Assembly: GCA_013368315.1 (NCBI GenBank)
Contig: JAACJM010000013.1
Span: 1-64,000 of the forward strand
Length of the DNA stretch: 64,000 nt
DNA from: Tetrapyrgos nigripes
Lineage: Eukaryota > Basidiomycota > Agaricomycetes > Agaricales > Campanellaceae
Reading direction: 5' to 3'
Below are positions 44,749 to 55,361 of this stretch, in pieces (the first letter of the stretch is position 1; each line of letters opens with the position of its first letter). Below the pieces are notes generated by a model. That model had not been told where the DNA came from and did no database searches. It saw nothing but the letters and a program-made list of their open reading frames with translations. The position numbers were made by a program, and so were the translations under genes.

Positions 44749-47700
44749 ATGTCCTCGCCCACGATGGACCCTGAGCTCTACCTCTCTTCTGACTCTAATT
44801 TCCGTCAAGTTTCCGTGAAGACCGAGTCTCCCCCTTCGCCGGATTTGCTGCCGGCCTCTGCTTCTCTACAGCCACACTATCCACTTTCCTTTCCTTCTAA
44901 ATACCATTCCTCGCACTTTTTAGCCCAGCCACCAGCTCAGCAGTCTCTCGTTCGTTTTGGTGCTTCCTCTCATCCTACTGCTTTGAGCCCTCCTATGGCT
45001 TTCAGTCGTCAATGGCCAACCGGCCAAAGTCCTTCCAGCTCGGCCTCTGTCCCCAAGTACGATATTGACCTTGACAATGCAATGTCTTTCGATGACGACT
45101 ACAATGATATGTCCGACCTTGCGGAAGTAGACCATGGTGCTTCTGATTCTACTCATATCTTGGAGTCCAGGAATTTGCTGAAAGGGGAGAAAATTGTGAG
45201 GCGTCGGAGTAGCAAAGGTGCGTTGTCTTCATAACTCCATTTCCCTCCGTTAATCCCTGCATACAGCTTGTGATCAGTGCCGAAAGTCCAAATGCAAATG
45301 TGAAAGGTCATCTCGGGCCAATGAGCCTTGTAGGAACTGCGTTCTCCTTGGAACTCGTTGGTAACGTTCGACCGATAGTCCGAGTTTGGTCTAACTTCAT
45401 CTATGTAGCATGTACATTTCTTGGGCCATCCCGGAAACGAGGTCCTCCCAAGGGTTATATTGACGCTATCGAAGCACGTCTTCACCAGACAGAAGCCCTC
45501 TTAGGAATTGTGCTCGCCTCTGGAGACGAGCGAGCAGATACTCTCATTCGCGACCTCTCTCAGGTACGTGTTTCTCAGATCTTGGAACGTTTCCCTTCCC
45601 TCCTCTTCTTGAGACGTAAACAACAAAGGATCCTCGTCAAGGTTCGAAGGATTTTTGTGACATCGGACAATCCCGTTGAATATATCACAGAACGCATATC
45701 CTTGTCTTCTCATTCTAGTCCCTTTCTTATACAATACGTACAGCTATCTAAATTCTTCGAATCTCTCTCACTGAATTCGAGGGAACTAACGTCATGTTCG
45801 TTTTCTTCATCAGGACCCACTAGCGAGAGAAATTATCAATAGGGTGGACAATTCACCTTACGGCGTCAAAGGACGAAACGGAGGTGATCGTGCGAGTGGG
45901 AAGTCGCGTTATGCTGTAGCTGCGGCTGCTGATGCCAAAGATGGAGATTCCGCGAAGGCAAAGCTTGCATCAACGCAGTAAGTTCTTTTGATCCAAGAAC
46001 TCAGTCCAATCGCACAGAACGTTTAATGTTCTCCACTCTATTCATCTTTTCTCCAGTCCCTCGAATGAATGGCAAGATCGTGTCACTGCAATGTTACGTT
46101 CATTCAAACAAAGCACCGCTAATGGCTCCGAGGATTCTTTTGACCCTGCCCGACGGAAGACCGTGACCCAATCATTAACGGTACAAGACACTCGATTGAA
46201 GGACCATGTCCCAGTGACTATAATGGATTCACCGAGTGGAATAAGCAGTGATGGAGGTGCTTCACCAGGGAGAAGGCAACGACGTAGGGTAGACGAGTTT
46301 GACGATGGTGATCATTCGAGGGAGAAGCCTGGGTATCAGTCTGCCTCTGCGCCAGTATCAACGGTGTCCACTCCGGTCGCATCCGCATTATCCTCTCAGT
46401 GGCCATCGTCTGCATCGTCAACGAACTCATCTCCTGGTATACCGCCGAAGGATTTTCTGGGAAGAAGGTCAAGCCATCCTGGCATTAGTTCAGCATTGAG
46501 TCTCGGCTCACGAGATTCCCAATCTCAATTTGGTGGGCTCAAGACGGATATCACTCCAACAGCAAGAAGACCGATGCCGAATGTCCTGTCAGAAGAGAGC
46601 TGTTCACTGGAGGATGATGAGGAGCTGACGGACGCAGTGGGAGAATTGAGCCTGACCGAGGAAGAGCAGGTTAGATATCATGGGAAAGTTAGCGGTTTGC
46701 ATTTATTGGGTTCGAGGGATCGGATAGATCACCGAAATCAAGGCGGAATTTGGTGAGTGTTGTTCGAGCTTCTAAATATACGAACGGTTTTGACTTCTGT
46801 ATTTTAAGGCGATTTCCGAAAGCAGGGGTATGGCCGCCTTCTCCGTCAATATCGCGCTCACTATCCGAAGACGAGGAGAGGCTGTCTTATTTACCGCCCG
46901 CCGAACTGCAGGAGCATCTTTTGGACGTGTACTTTAGAGTTGTCCATCCTTCCTTCCCGGTGATCCACAAGCGTCTCTTCTACGATGCTCTCTGTTCCGG
47001 ACCTCCAACACTTTATTCTGACACCCCCCCGTCTATGTCTCAAGCTCAAACCCTAGACTCCGACTCCCATACTACGTCTTCTCGCTCTAGCTCGTCCTCG
47101 CCATACAACTCTCGCCCAAGGCGTGTCCCTGCTCTCCTTCTCTTTGCGATATTTTCAGTCGCTGCTCGTTATTCAAATCATCCTTCAATACCTTCTAAAC
47201 CGTCGATATACTCGTCTGCGGGAGATCATTATCTCGAGCAAGCCATTAAGATTCTCGACAAGGTGTATACTAATCCTCGACCTTCGACATGCCAGGCTTT
47301 GTTGGTGATGGGTTATCAGGAAGTGGGCGTAGCTTCGATGACACGGGGATGGTCATTCGTCGGGATGGCAATTCGTATGGCGCAAGATTTGGGTATGCAT
47401 CGGTCTGCTGATCGATGGACTCGACTTGGCCTTGGAGGCAGGCTATTCGGTGACCAGGAGCTGCAGGAGAGGCGGAGGATATGGTATGGTTGCGTGATTA
47501 TGGATAAATACGTCTCAGCGTATATTGGTGTGTCTCCAGCTTCAAGCGTGGATTTTCTGACTGAGACCTCTCGTCCAGGCCGGCCTCTCATGATATTTGA
47601 AAGGGACTTTGACACTGCTTTGCCCAGTGTGAACGACGTGAGTTTGTTCATCTGCCGGGAAATGGCCACGTACTGATGAAACAATCCAGCTCGAGGAAAT

Positions 47701-49134
47701 GGAAGAGATACAGACAGACGAGTCGAGCGCGCCTGTGCGTGGTCGAATCATCTCCTGCTTCAATGCAGCAGCAGGGTTATGTGAGTCGTCTCATGTTTTC
47801 CCGAGTGCCATTTCTCATATTATTCCAGCTGGTATACTCAGTATGATTATTCAAGCTGTCTATGCAGTCAGACCAGTGTCCAGTAGTCATGGGGAGGCAG
47901 TCTACTTGGAACAGATACTCGCCAAATGGTACCACGAACTTCCAGAGCATCTGCAACATCCTTTGTCATTCAAGCACTCTGCACCTCTGCCGCATGTCTT
48001 GACGTTACATCTTCAGTATTGGTGTGCAGTTCTTTTACTCCATCGTCCATTGTAAGCCTTCCCCTGGAATTCTAGGTCTCGACCATCTGACTTCGTTTTT
48101 CAGTGTCCGAACTTCTTCCTGTGAGAACCCGGAACAGTGAGTTCTACTTCTGTTGCTCGAACAAAGTTCTGTTGACTATCAATCAGCAGCTCAGCCAATA
48201 CGCGCGAAGGCGAAGATGCTTCCATTACACGTGGCAAGAGCTATGAATTGTGCTCTGGAGCCGCGAACCATATCACTTCTATCGGTATGTTTAGTCATTG
48301 AATTGCTTCACGTACGTCATCCTGACTTATCTCTGCCTAGCCTCGTTGTACATGGAAAGATACTCACTGGACTGCTGCCCTGTCTTCCTTTGCTATTACG
48401 TTTTCACCGCTGGTCTCATGCATGTGACTACTGGTAGGATTTTTGTCTGCAAGATCTCGATTCTTGCGTGCTCACAGGATTGTATAGTATCTACTTTTCC
48501 GAAAGACCCTCAGGGACGACTTGGTTTCCAAAAGTGCTTAGATCTACTCAAAGCCATGGGAATTGTTTGGCCGAGTGCTGACTGTGCCTTTGAGCTTTTG
48601 CGAGGTGCCAACGTTGACCTTGAAATCATCGACCAGCCAGCTTTTGCTCCGCTTGCTATAAGCCACAAGCGATCTCTCGACAACGCAGACACCGGCGACG
48701 AACGGTATGATGCTCTCAACGAGTTGCAATACCCGCCAAGTTCGCCTTCCAGCGTAGGCTCCTTCTCCAGGCATCAACAACCGTTCTACAATCAACAGGT
48801 ACATTCCTATCCTAATAATCTACATTCACCTACGCCCACTTTCTACACTTACACGACTCCGACAAACTACCAACAACATTGGGTCCCTGAAACCCAACCC
48901 CAATTCGATAACACACTCTATGATGGGACTGTTCCGCAAAACCACAGCTATGGACTGGTGGAAGACCGCGTGCCGGCCATGGGTCGTCCCACCAACCATC
49001 ATAATAATTCTAATGAACTCTGGAACGACTATCATTCATCTGTTCCTCATCAAACCGGTTATCCTGCCACGATGTCGGTTCATCATACCTCTTCATCCCA
49101 TTCATTCCATTCCCAGGAGTCATATAGCCTATAG
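44749..49134 (+). CDS. Zn2Cys6 transcription factor, PriB-like
   Basis: Thirteen exons sum to 3,534 bp (1,177 residues). The zinc cluster is at about residues 157-190: ACDQCRKSKCKCERSS, then EPCRNCVLLGT and CTFLGP, with all six cysteines. GPSRKRGPPKGYIDAIEARL, a dimerising coil and DPLAREIINRVDNSPYGVKG follow, a combination typical of PriB-type factors of mushrooms (PriB is known from Lentinula edodes primordia). The fungal-specific regulatory domain lies at about 540-950 (VYFRVVHPSFPVIHKRLF, MTRGWSFVGMAIRMAQDLGM, RRRIWYGCVIMDKY). A 51-bp in-frame intron (47528-47578) is inferred because its removal restores the normal IGRPL. Intron 3 is unusually long (45564-45813, 250 bp). Target genes cannot be read from the sequence. 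Confidence 0.9.
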
Positions 49135-49729
49135 TGAGCCGTTCATCTACTATCGGCTAAGGCACACACTGACGACTATATGGCTTCAGATTGTCGAGTG
49201 CACGATGAGTAGCTTTATTACAATGTTGTATCGTTACCTGCGATTTGGTGATACCTGCTAGTATGAAGGTTTATTCTAATTTTTTCGCCTTCTTACATTC
49301 CTATTTGTGTCCACTGCTCGTTTTTGAACCTTCAAGTTGTAGTAATATCTTTTACTAGCATTTATTCTACTTGAACTAATGATAGTAGATCTACGTCCTA
49401 ATACTAGCACCTACTTTTTCGCTACTCTTTCGACTTTCAGCGCGAACAAAAGCTGACAACGAGAGGAATGTATATGTACTAACAGCTACGTAGTTCTTAC
49501 CATTGTAACAGTCGTTTCCTCCTATCCTCTGGCCGATGCTATCATCGCCGAACTTTCAAGGTGCAATCTAGTTGTGATCAGCGAGTTTGTGTTATACTCG
49601 AGAGCTATCCGCAGAACACCTGCATCGATAACGCGTCTTGGAACGCGTCAAAAATCACGTGTTTTTATTTTACAACCAGATCGGAACCGAAACGCAAACT
49701 ACTGTTCTCTCTTTCCTTCATTAACCATA
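49135..49729. other. intergenic, 3' region and RanGAP promoter
   Basis: No gene. The last ~60 bp before the RanGAP start is a CT-rich leader (ACTGTTCTCTCTTTCCTTCA). Confidence 0.5.
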
Positions 49730-51006
49730 ATGGCCACTAACGAAACTATCTTCTCCCTAAAAGGCAGAGGTCTCAAGCTTAACACGCGCGAGGACATTGC
49801 TCCATTCCTCGCTGAAATTGATCCTTCAAAATTGGAAGAGATCCACTTTGGAGGAAATACCATCGGTGTAGACGCGTCTCTCGCTCTTGCAGAGTTCTTA
49901 CAGAAAGCCGTCAATCTCAAGGTGCGTGGTGTATAATCCTTGGGTCAGGAAGGTATGCTCATGCATAGACTTTTTCGTGACAGGTTGCAGACTTTGCAGA
50001 TATCTTCACCGGTCGTTTAATCTCTGAGATACCCCAAGCTCTGACGGCGATCTGCGACTCCCTCATAGACAAGACATCCCTTATAGAACTAGATCTCAGC
50101 GACAACGCATTTGGAGGCCGTTCCGTTGACCCGATCGTCCCCTTCCTCACTCAAAACCGTAGCTTCCAAGTCTTGAAGCTCAACAACAACGGTCTCGGTC
50201 CCGCAGGCGGCGAAGTCCTCGCAAACGCATTGCTCAAATCCGCAGAACTCAGTAAAGCCGAAGGCAAAAAATCCAATCTCCGAACCTTCATCTGTGGACG
50301 AAATCGATTAGAGAATGGATCCGCTTCTGCTTGGGCTGATGCGTTTGCGGCGCATGGCGGACTTGTCGAGATTCGGATGCCGCAGAATGGGATCAGGATG
50401 GAAGGGATTACTGCTCTTGCCCACGGTTTAGCGAAGAATTCCAATTTGGAGTATATCGATATGCAGGATAATACGTTTACGAAGGATGGAGAGTTGACGG
50501 GAGTCAAGGCTTGGTCAGATTCGTTGAGAGCATGGCCAGAACTTCGTACTCTCAACTTGTCGGATTGTGTTCTTTCTGGAGATGGCGAGGTACCTTTGCT
50601 TCTATCGACGGTTGCGGAAGGGTCCAATCCCAAGCTACACACTCTACTCATCCAAAACAACAATTTGGAGGCGGAGACTTTTTCCTTGTTATCCGAAAAC
50701 ATTCATGAAAACCTCAAGAATTTGATGACATTGGAGTTGCAGTGGAACGAAGCAGAGGAGGATGACGAGAATTTGGCAGCATTGGGGGTCAGTATGAGGC
50801 AAAGGGGTGGGAAGTTGTTCGTGAACGATGAAGATGAGGAGGAAGAGGAGGAGGAGGAGGAAAAAGCACAGGCAGAAGCGGAAGCGCATGCAGAGGCCGA
50901 GGCAGCTGTCGAAGCTGACATTGAGGACAAGGTTCTCGAAGGCAAACCTGTCAAAGACGAAGCTGACCAACTTGCGGAGCTTTTGAACAACGTCAAGATT
51001 CAGTGA
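49730..51006 (+). CDS. RNA1: Ran GTPase-activating protein (Rna1/RanGAP1)
   Basis: Two exons (49730-49921, 49984-51006) give 404 residues. Leucine-rich repeats of RanGAP type run through residues 5-335. The stretch FICGRNRLENGSASAWADAF, then MPQNGIRMEGI and YIDMQDNTFT, matches the conserved catalytic face of Rna1p; the Asn of the GRNRLENGS loop is the one that positions the Ran catalytic Gln in Rna1p. The C-terminus is the expected acidic tail (a Glu run near 50840) and a short helical end. It stimulates GTP hydrolysis by Ran in the cytoplasm and so sets the direction of nuclear transport. Full-length by comparison with fungal homologues (about 385-420). Confidence 0.95.
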
Positions 51007-51166
51007 TTTGTAGGATTTTTGGGGGCATTTTGGGTTGGTTGTCATCTAAGAGTATACATTGATTTCTGTGTAGGCATACATACATACAGACCCTTTACAT
51101 CTACATAATTCCGCACACATAGACACACTGTCGTTTCACAAGGAAAATAAATTGTTGTACTATCAG

Positions 51167-52443
51167 TCACCTCGGGGCCTTGGAGATAATCCAGCGACCT
51201 TCTACTCCTTCTTTTGGTCTGACATGGTTCTCAGAAAATTTGTCCTGCAGCCATTGATCCACCGTCATTGAATGGTTGTCGGACAAAACCATTCGTAACG
51301 CTAAGGACTGTGCCAACCATTCTCGAGTCGGTGAGTCAGTATGGCAAGAGATCTCTCGATACGCAGAACGTATGACAGTCCACGCGGACTCGCGAGCTTT
51401 CCCCCGCAGGTCGTCGATAACAGAGTGGAATGCCTTTATCAAAAGGTCATTTTCCGACTGAGAGGATATCGAAAGTGCAGCCACGCGGTTTTCCAGTGGT
51501 GCTGAATCCAGGCCATCAGCAAGAAATGAAGAAAACGAGGTCGGGCTGGTTAATCGTTCAAACTTGTAGTGGTTGTGGACCCGAAGGGTAGAGGCAATGG
51601 CGTCCAGCCAAAGGTAGGCTTCGGATTTTCGGGGAAGAAGAGACTCGGGAATTGATCGAAGGAAAGTGTAGTATGAGCCCTGGGACGGAAATTCCTGGAC
51701 AAGTTGATGTAGTAGCGAAATGAGGACACTGGCAAGCCGACGTTGCGTACGACTTTCGGCGACCTGAGAGTAAAGATCTGGGACGAGATGTGGGATGATA
51801 GAATTAATTTGCTTGGGAGAGTGGAATAGAGTGGCCAGATGTAAGGAGGTTTCGTAAACTGCAACCAGACGTGTTAGTGACGACTTGAAAGATTTCCAGG
51901 TTTATCCTTGCCTTCCAAAGCAAACTGGTCCTGTCTTTTCGAGGATACGATTCCTTCGCGCAGTTTCCCTGAGCAAAGAATCATGAATAATAAAGTCAGA
52001 TGAACTGAACAAGGAGACTTACGGAACAAAATCAGGATATTCTCCTGCACTTCAATTTGCTGCTGACTGGGAGTGCCAGAGCCAGCTTGGGGATATCGTT
52101 TCCAAAATTCTGTCAACTGAAAATAATTCCAGTGAGCAAGCTCCATGTTTCCGGTTTGGTGGTGGTTCACCTTGTCTGCAATAAATACTCGGTATTCCTC
52201 CTGAGTTTTGAAGTTCTTCAACCTGTATTGACAGATGCGCGCGACCTCTTGTAGAGTGAGCAGGACTCACGCGTCGCCGTCCTCTTGTAAACCACTGCTT
52301 CTGCTCACGGAAGCGATGTTTTCCATTCGCCTGTTTGCAGATACAGTCGCAGAACCTCTTCCTCGGCCTCTCCAGCTTCCTCGACCTCTGGAATCAGAGC
52401 TACTGGTTCTGGCTTGATGGTTACGATTCCTCCAGGTAGACAT
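51167..52443 (-). CDS. unrecognised conserved-looking protein with RG-rich start
   Basis: Four exons (52443-52271, 52222-52023, 51968-51912, 51858-51167) sum to 1,122 bp (373 residues). The start is Arg/Gly-rich (SRGRGSWRGRGRGS), suggesting RNA binding. The rest is all-helical in appearance: TQEEYRVFIADKVNHH, YETSLHLATLFHSPKQINSI, RRLASVLISLLHQLVQEF, RKSEAYLWLDAIASTLR. I cannot name the family. The third intron (51911-51859, 53 bp) must be GC-AG: only that donor keeps the frame and the exon sum. An ATG at 52485 is possible upstream; 52443 was chosen as closest to the RG segment. Tail-to-tail with RanGAP, 160 bp apart. Confidence 0.75.
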
Positions 52444-52560
52444 GCAGGTCAAGACGATAAAATCTCGAAAGCTTTTCTGATGCAAGCGAATAAAAGTTGA
52501 GGGTACAAAGTAAAGGGAGCTTGACGAACCCCTGAGGTTCCACGGAGAGAGTACCCACGC

Positions 52561-53657
52561 ATGTGGAATCCTTATTCGGAGCCGAGAATCTTACCCTACA
52601 GCTACCTTGACCCTAGACTCTTTTTCATGACTATATCCCCTGCTACGAAGGATGTTCCTGGCCCTCCAACTAGAGAGGAATTACTCAACGATTATCCAGC
52701 CAAATTTACTTGGGAACAACTGAAAACTTTTGTCAACTCTGGGCAAGACCTCGCCAAGTCTTTGAAGATGACACTTGATTGACTGCATGCTACAGCGATC
52801 TTGGACTGCTTAAGCGCGATAAGACTCTTCAGAAGCGCTATGCCCTTTGGGCTGTAGGGCTCAGAGAGAAATATGGAGGAATGGGTGTGTCCTGGAGTTC
52901 CTTTTACGAGTTCCCATTAACTGATGACACTGTGCAGTAAATTACTTGCAGAATTACCGTTTGCAGTGGGGGAAACGCGATAGCCTATCGGTGCTGCAAT
53001 CCGCTTTACCTGATGACGCTTTTCCTTTCGATACCCCAACGCTGAATGGAAATGGACATACCAACCTTCCGCCTTACTTTACAGTATCCACGCCTATCGA
53101 ATATATCAGCGTCATTCAGAATGATTGGCCATATTCTGGTGAGATTGTGTTGTAATGCTTGTTCCTGCATACCTGCTGAACTCTCATTACGATAGTACCA
53201 CCAGAAGTCGAACACGCACTCATTTGGACTAAAGTCCCAATCTATCACCCAGATATCTCACATCCATCAATCGCCAAACGTTTAGAGCAAGACGGTTTGT
53301 GGGGATTCACTGGCAACACTTCGCCTCCACCTTCACCCTCAACTCTTCATCTTTGCTTGCCTGCCCTGGCTGACTGGGGTATAACAAAGGACAAGATGAT
53401 CGTTTCACCGAAAGGAACTCCTGAAGAAGAGGAGCTGGTGCGTAAAGCTGGCGAACACGTCAACGAATACGTGAAAAGAAGATGGAATGAAGATGAATGG
53501 GAGACGGCTTGGTTTGTGAATCCTCCCGTATGTCTTTGTTCGGTTTTTTTATTTCTTTGTGCTAACAAGCGTCTTTGCGCCTCTTTTCTTCTGTTAGAGG
53601 TTGCAAAGTGTACCAGGTTTGGCGCATGTACACGTGTTTGCTAGAAAGAAGAACTAG
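52561..53657 (+). CDS. DUF3605 protein
   Basis: Five exons (52561-52742, 52796-52884, 52938-53138, 53196-53527, 53598-53657) sum to 864 bp (287 residues; 265 if the ATG at 52627 is used). Family blocks: PTREELLNDYPAKFTWEQLK, WAVGLREKYGGMVNYL, YRLQWGKRDSLSVL, YISVIQNDWPYSV, ALIWTKVPIYHP, GLWGFTGNTSPPPSPSTL and ETAWFVNPPRLQSVPGLAH. DUF3605 proteins are small fungal proteins of unknown function; fungal relatives are often annotated as N-acetylglucosamine-6-sulfatase-like without proof. Intron 1 (52743-52795) is GC-AG. A second, internally deleted copy lies at 58555-58865, also followed by a secreted repeat gene. Confidence 0.88.
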
Positions 53658-53919
53658 ATTTAGATGGTGCCGATAGAACGCTTCAGGACCATGTAGATTG
53701 TTATCTAGGCATCTCAAGGACTCCCAATAGATCTCTTTTTGCGCATCTACATGTTCTACAGGAGGGAGAACACGCCCAAACTTTCTTTGGCTGAGGTCAA
53801 TTCGCAATGTTCGAAACTTCCGAATCCTCAGCTCGTACAAATATCGAGTAAATTTTCATTGAGGTTCTGTCCTCAAGGAAAAGAGACGGAGTATCCCTTA
53901 ACGTGAACATTGAATTGCC

Positions 53920-54151
53920 ATGGCGTCTGTCGCCAAATTCTCTCTCTTCTCCTTCGTTCTCGTTGCTTGCGCACAGGCTCTTCCCACTCCCGTCAATGTT
54001 GGCAGCATCTCCTACGTGGTGCCGAATTTGGGAGCCTCAATCGGATCGTACTGGTAGCATCCTTCCCATCCGTCGTGCCCCACAAATTTCCAGTATCATA
54101 GTTGTCACTGATAACTCGGGTCTTCTTATCGTTGGTTCTGCCGCTGGTTAA
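53920..54151 (+). pseudogene. secreted repeat protein (degraded copy 3)
   Basis: ATG at 53920 starts a signal peptide (FSLFSFVLVACAQALPTPV) clearly related to the copies at 7317 and 59595, then NVGSISYVVPNLGAS as in them. The frame stops at 54055-54057 after 45 residues. The other frame continues with the family-like LPIRRAPQISS and ends at 54151, so one frameshift plus loss of all repeat units explains the copy. A very short secreted peptide could still be made. Confidence 0.75.
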
Positions 54152-54668
54152 TGAGATAACACTGTCTTCGGGTTTGTTACATCACTCATGTATCCTTAGG
54201 ATTCTGAAGAACTTGGGCAAACACGCGCAAGAAGTCTCAGTGGCAAAAAGTCTAGCTGCGAAGCAGGAACCTTGAAGCCTCAGGACTCGGAACGAATAAT
54301 TGCACTGATACTGATGAGTTTCAGGGAACGTCGCCGACTGGGTAATCTACGGCATCGTGAGCAGGTTTGTAGGCAGTTATCATGAAAGAAGAGGAACAAC
54401 GAGGAATACATCATTATACAAAACATTCAGTGGCTAATTTACATCATGATTGACAATCATCGACGGACTCGGAATGCCCCTGCTAACGCATATACATATG
54501 CATCATTGCGGGAGAGGCGGTGGGAAAGACTGAGGGCAAAGCTGAGTACCATGAGAGGAGGATACAGCACTACTACACACCTCTTCTAGATAGATCAAGG
54601 CACCTAAATTAGCTGTTTTGATCGAGGGACAGCATCACTCGTTCCGCTATGCGTTCATGAAGATCGTC
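54152..54668. other. stretch without a recognised gene
   Basis: No gene or element recognised. It contains the possible last exon of the minus-strand fragment that follows. Confidence 0.45.
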
Positions 54669-55034
54669 TCAGAACCATTCTGGAACTGACGAACGTTGAG
54701 TAAGATAACTCCTCTGAGCAGAACAGAGATGCGTACCGGGAAATCCCTCAGGCCACTTCCCGAATCCGGTGGAGATGTCTCCAAAGCTTTTCGACAGCTT
54801 ATAACCCCGAAGATACTGCGCAAGCTCGTCTCTTGGGGGGTTTGGTGATCCTGTCCAGGACGGAACAACGGCGTGCACCCACAAGTAGAAAGGCTCTTTG
54901 GTTTTTGGGTATCTCAAGACGGTTTGACGGAATTTTTGTTCGCTCATTAGGTGTAGGAGCAACGAGTGATATTTGTCCGGGTGAGCAAGATGTCTGGCCA
55001 GCTTTTCGAGCTGAGAAGGGGTGAGTACAAACCT
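54669..55034 (-). other. exon-like fragment of an unidentified gene
   Basis: From an acceptor-like TAG at 55035 the minus strand is open for about 120 codons and reads like real protein: LTPSQLEKLARHLAHPDKYH, FRQTVLRYPKTKEPFYLWVH and AVVPSWTGSPNPPRDELAQY. It ends near a good donor (GGTACGC, about 54740). No start exon is visible upstream; instead a copy of another gene's 3' end lies there (55174-55335). It is probably a gene fragment left by rearrangement. Family not recognised. Confidence 0.4.
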
Positions 55035-55173
55035 CTAAATGTAGGGCCTAGCAATTGAGGACATGACCCGAGTGGTGGAGGGGCGAGGAGGGTAGTAGAT
55101 AGAGAAGACAAAGATAAAACAACAAGTATGCAGCAAATTCTGGATCGACTCGTTCAAGAGCTGGCCTCTCTAC

Positions 55174-55335
55174 TCGACGCACTTTCTTTCAGATTACATG
55201 TCGAGATGATTGCAGGGACTACTTCAAGCCCTTGAGGAGTAATCGTGGTGTATCAGTGTCGGGATTCGTTTCGTGATTTAGTGGTGGTGATAGTTCGTTT
55301 TCACGTTTTGAGGATGAGGATGAAGCGGGTGAAGA
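55174..55335 (-). repeat. duplicated fragment of the 3' coding end of the K+/H+ exchange-related gene
   Basis: The block matches about 61352-61490, with shared stretches such as GAGATGATTGCAGGGACT and GAGTAATCGTGGTGTATC. In the parent gene this encodes the C-terminal TPRLLLTREAVPAIISAC region. The match breaks abruptly on the 5' (low-coordinate) side near AGTGC(G/T)TCGA, and upstream exons are absent, so this is a stray duplicated piece. Confidence 0.75.
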
Positions 55336-55361
55336 CACTACTGCAGAACGACAGGATACAT

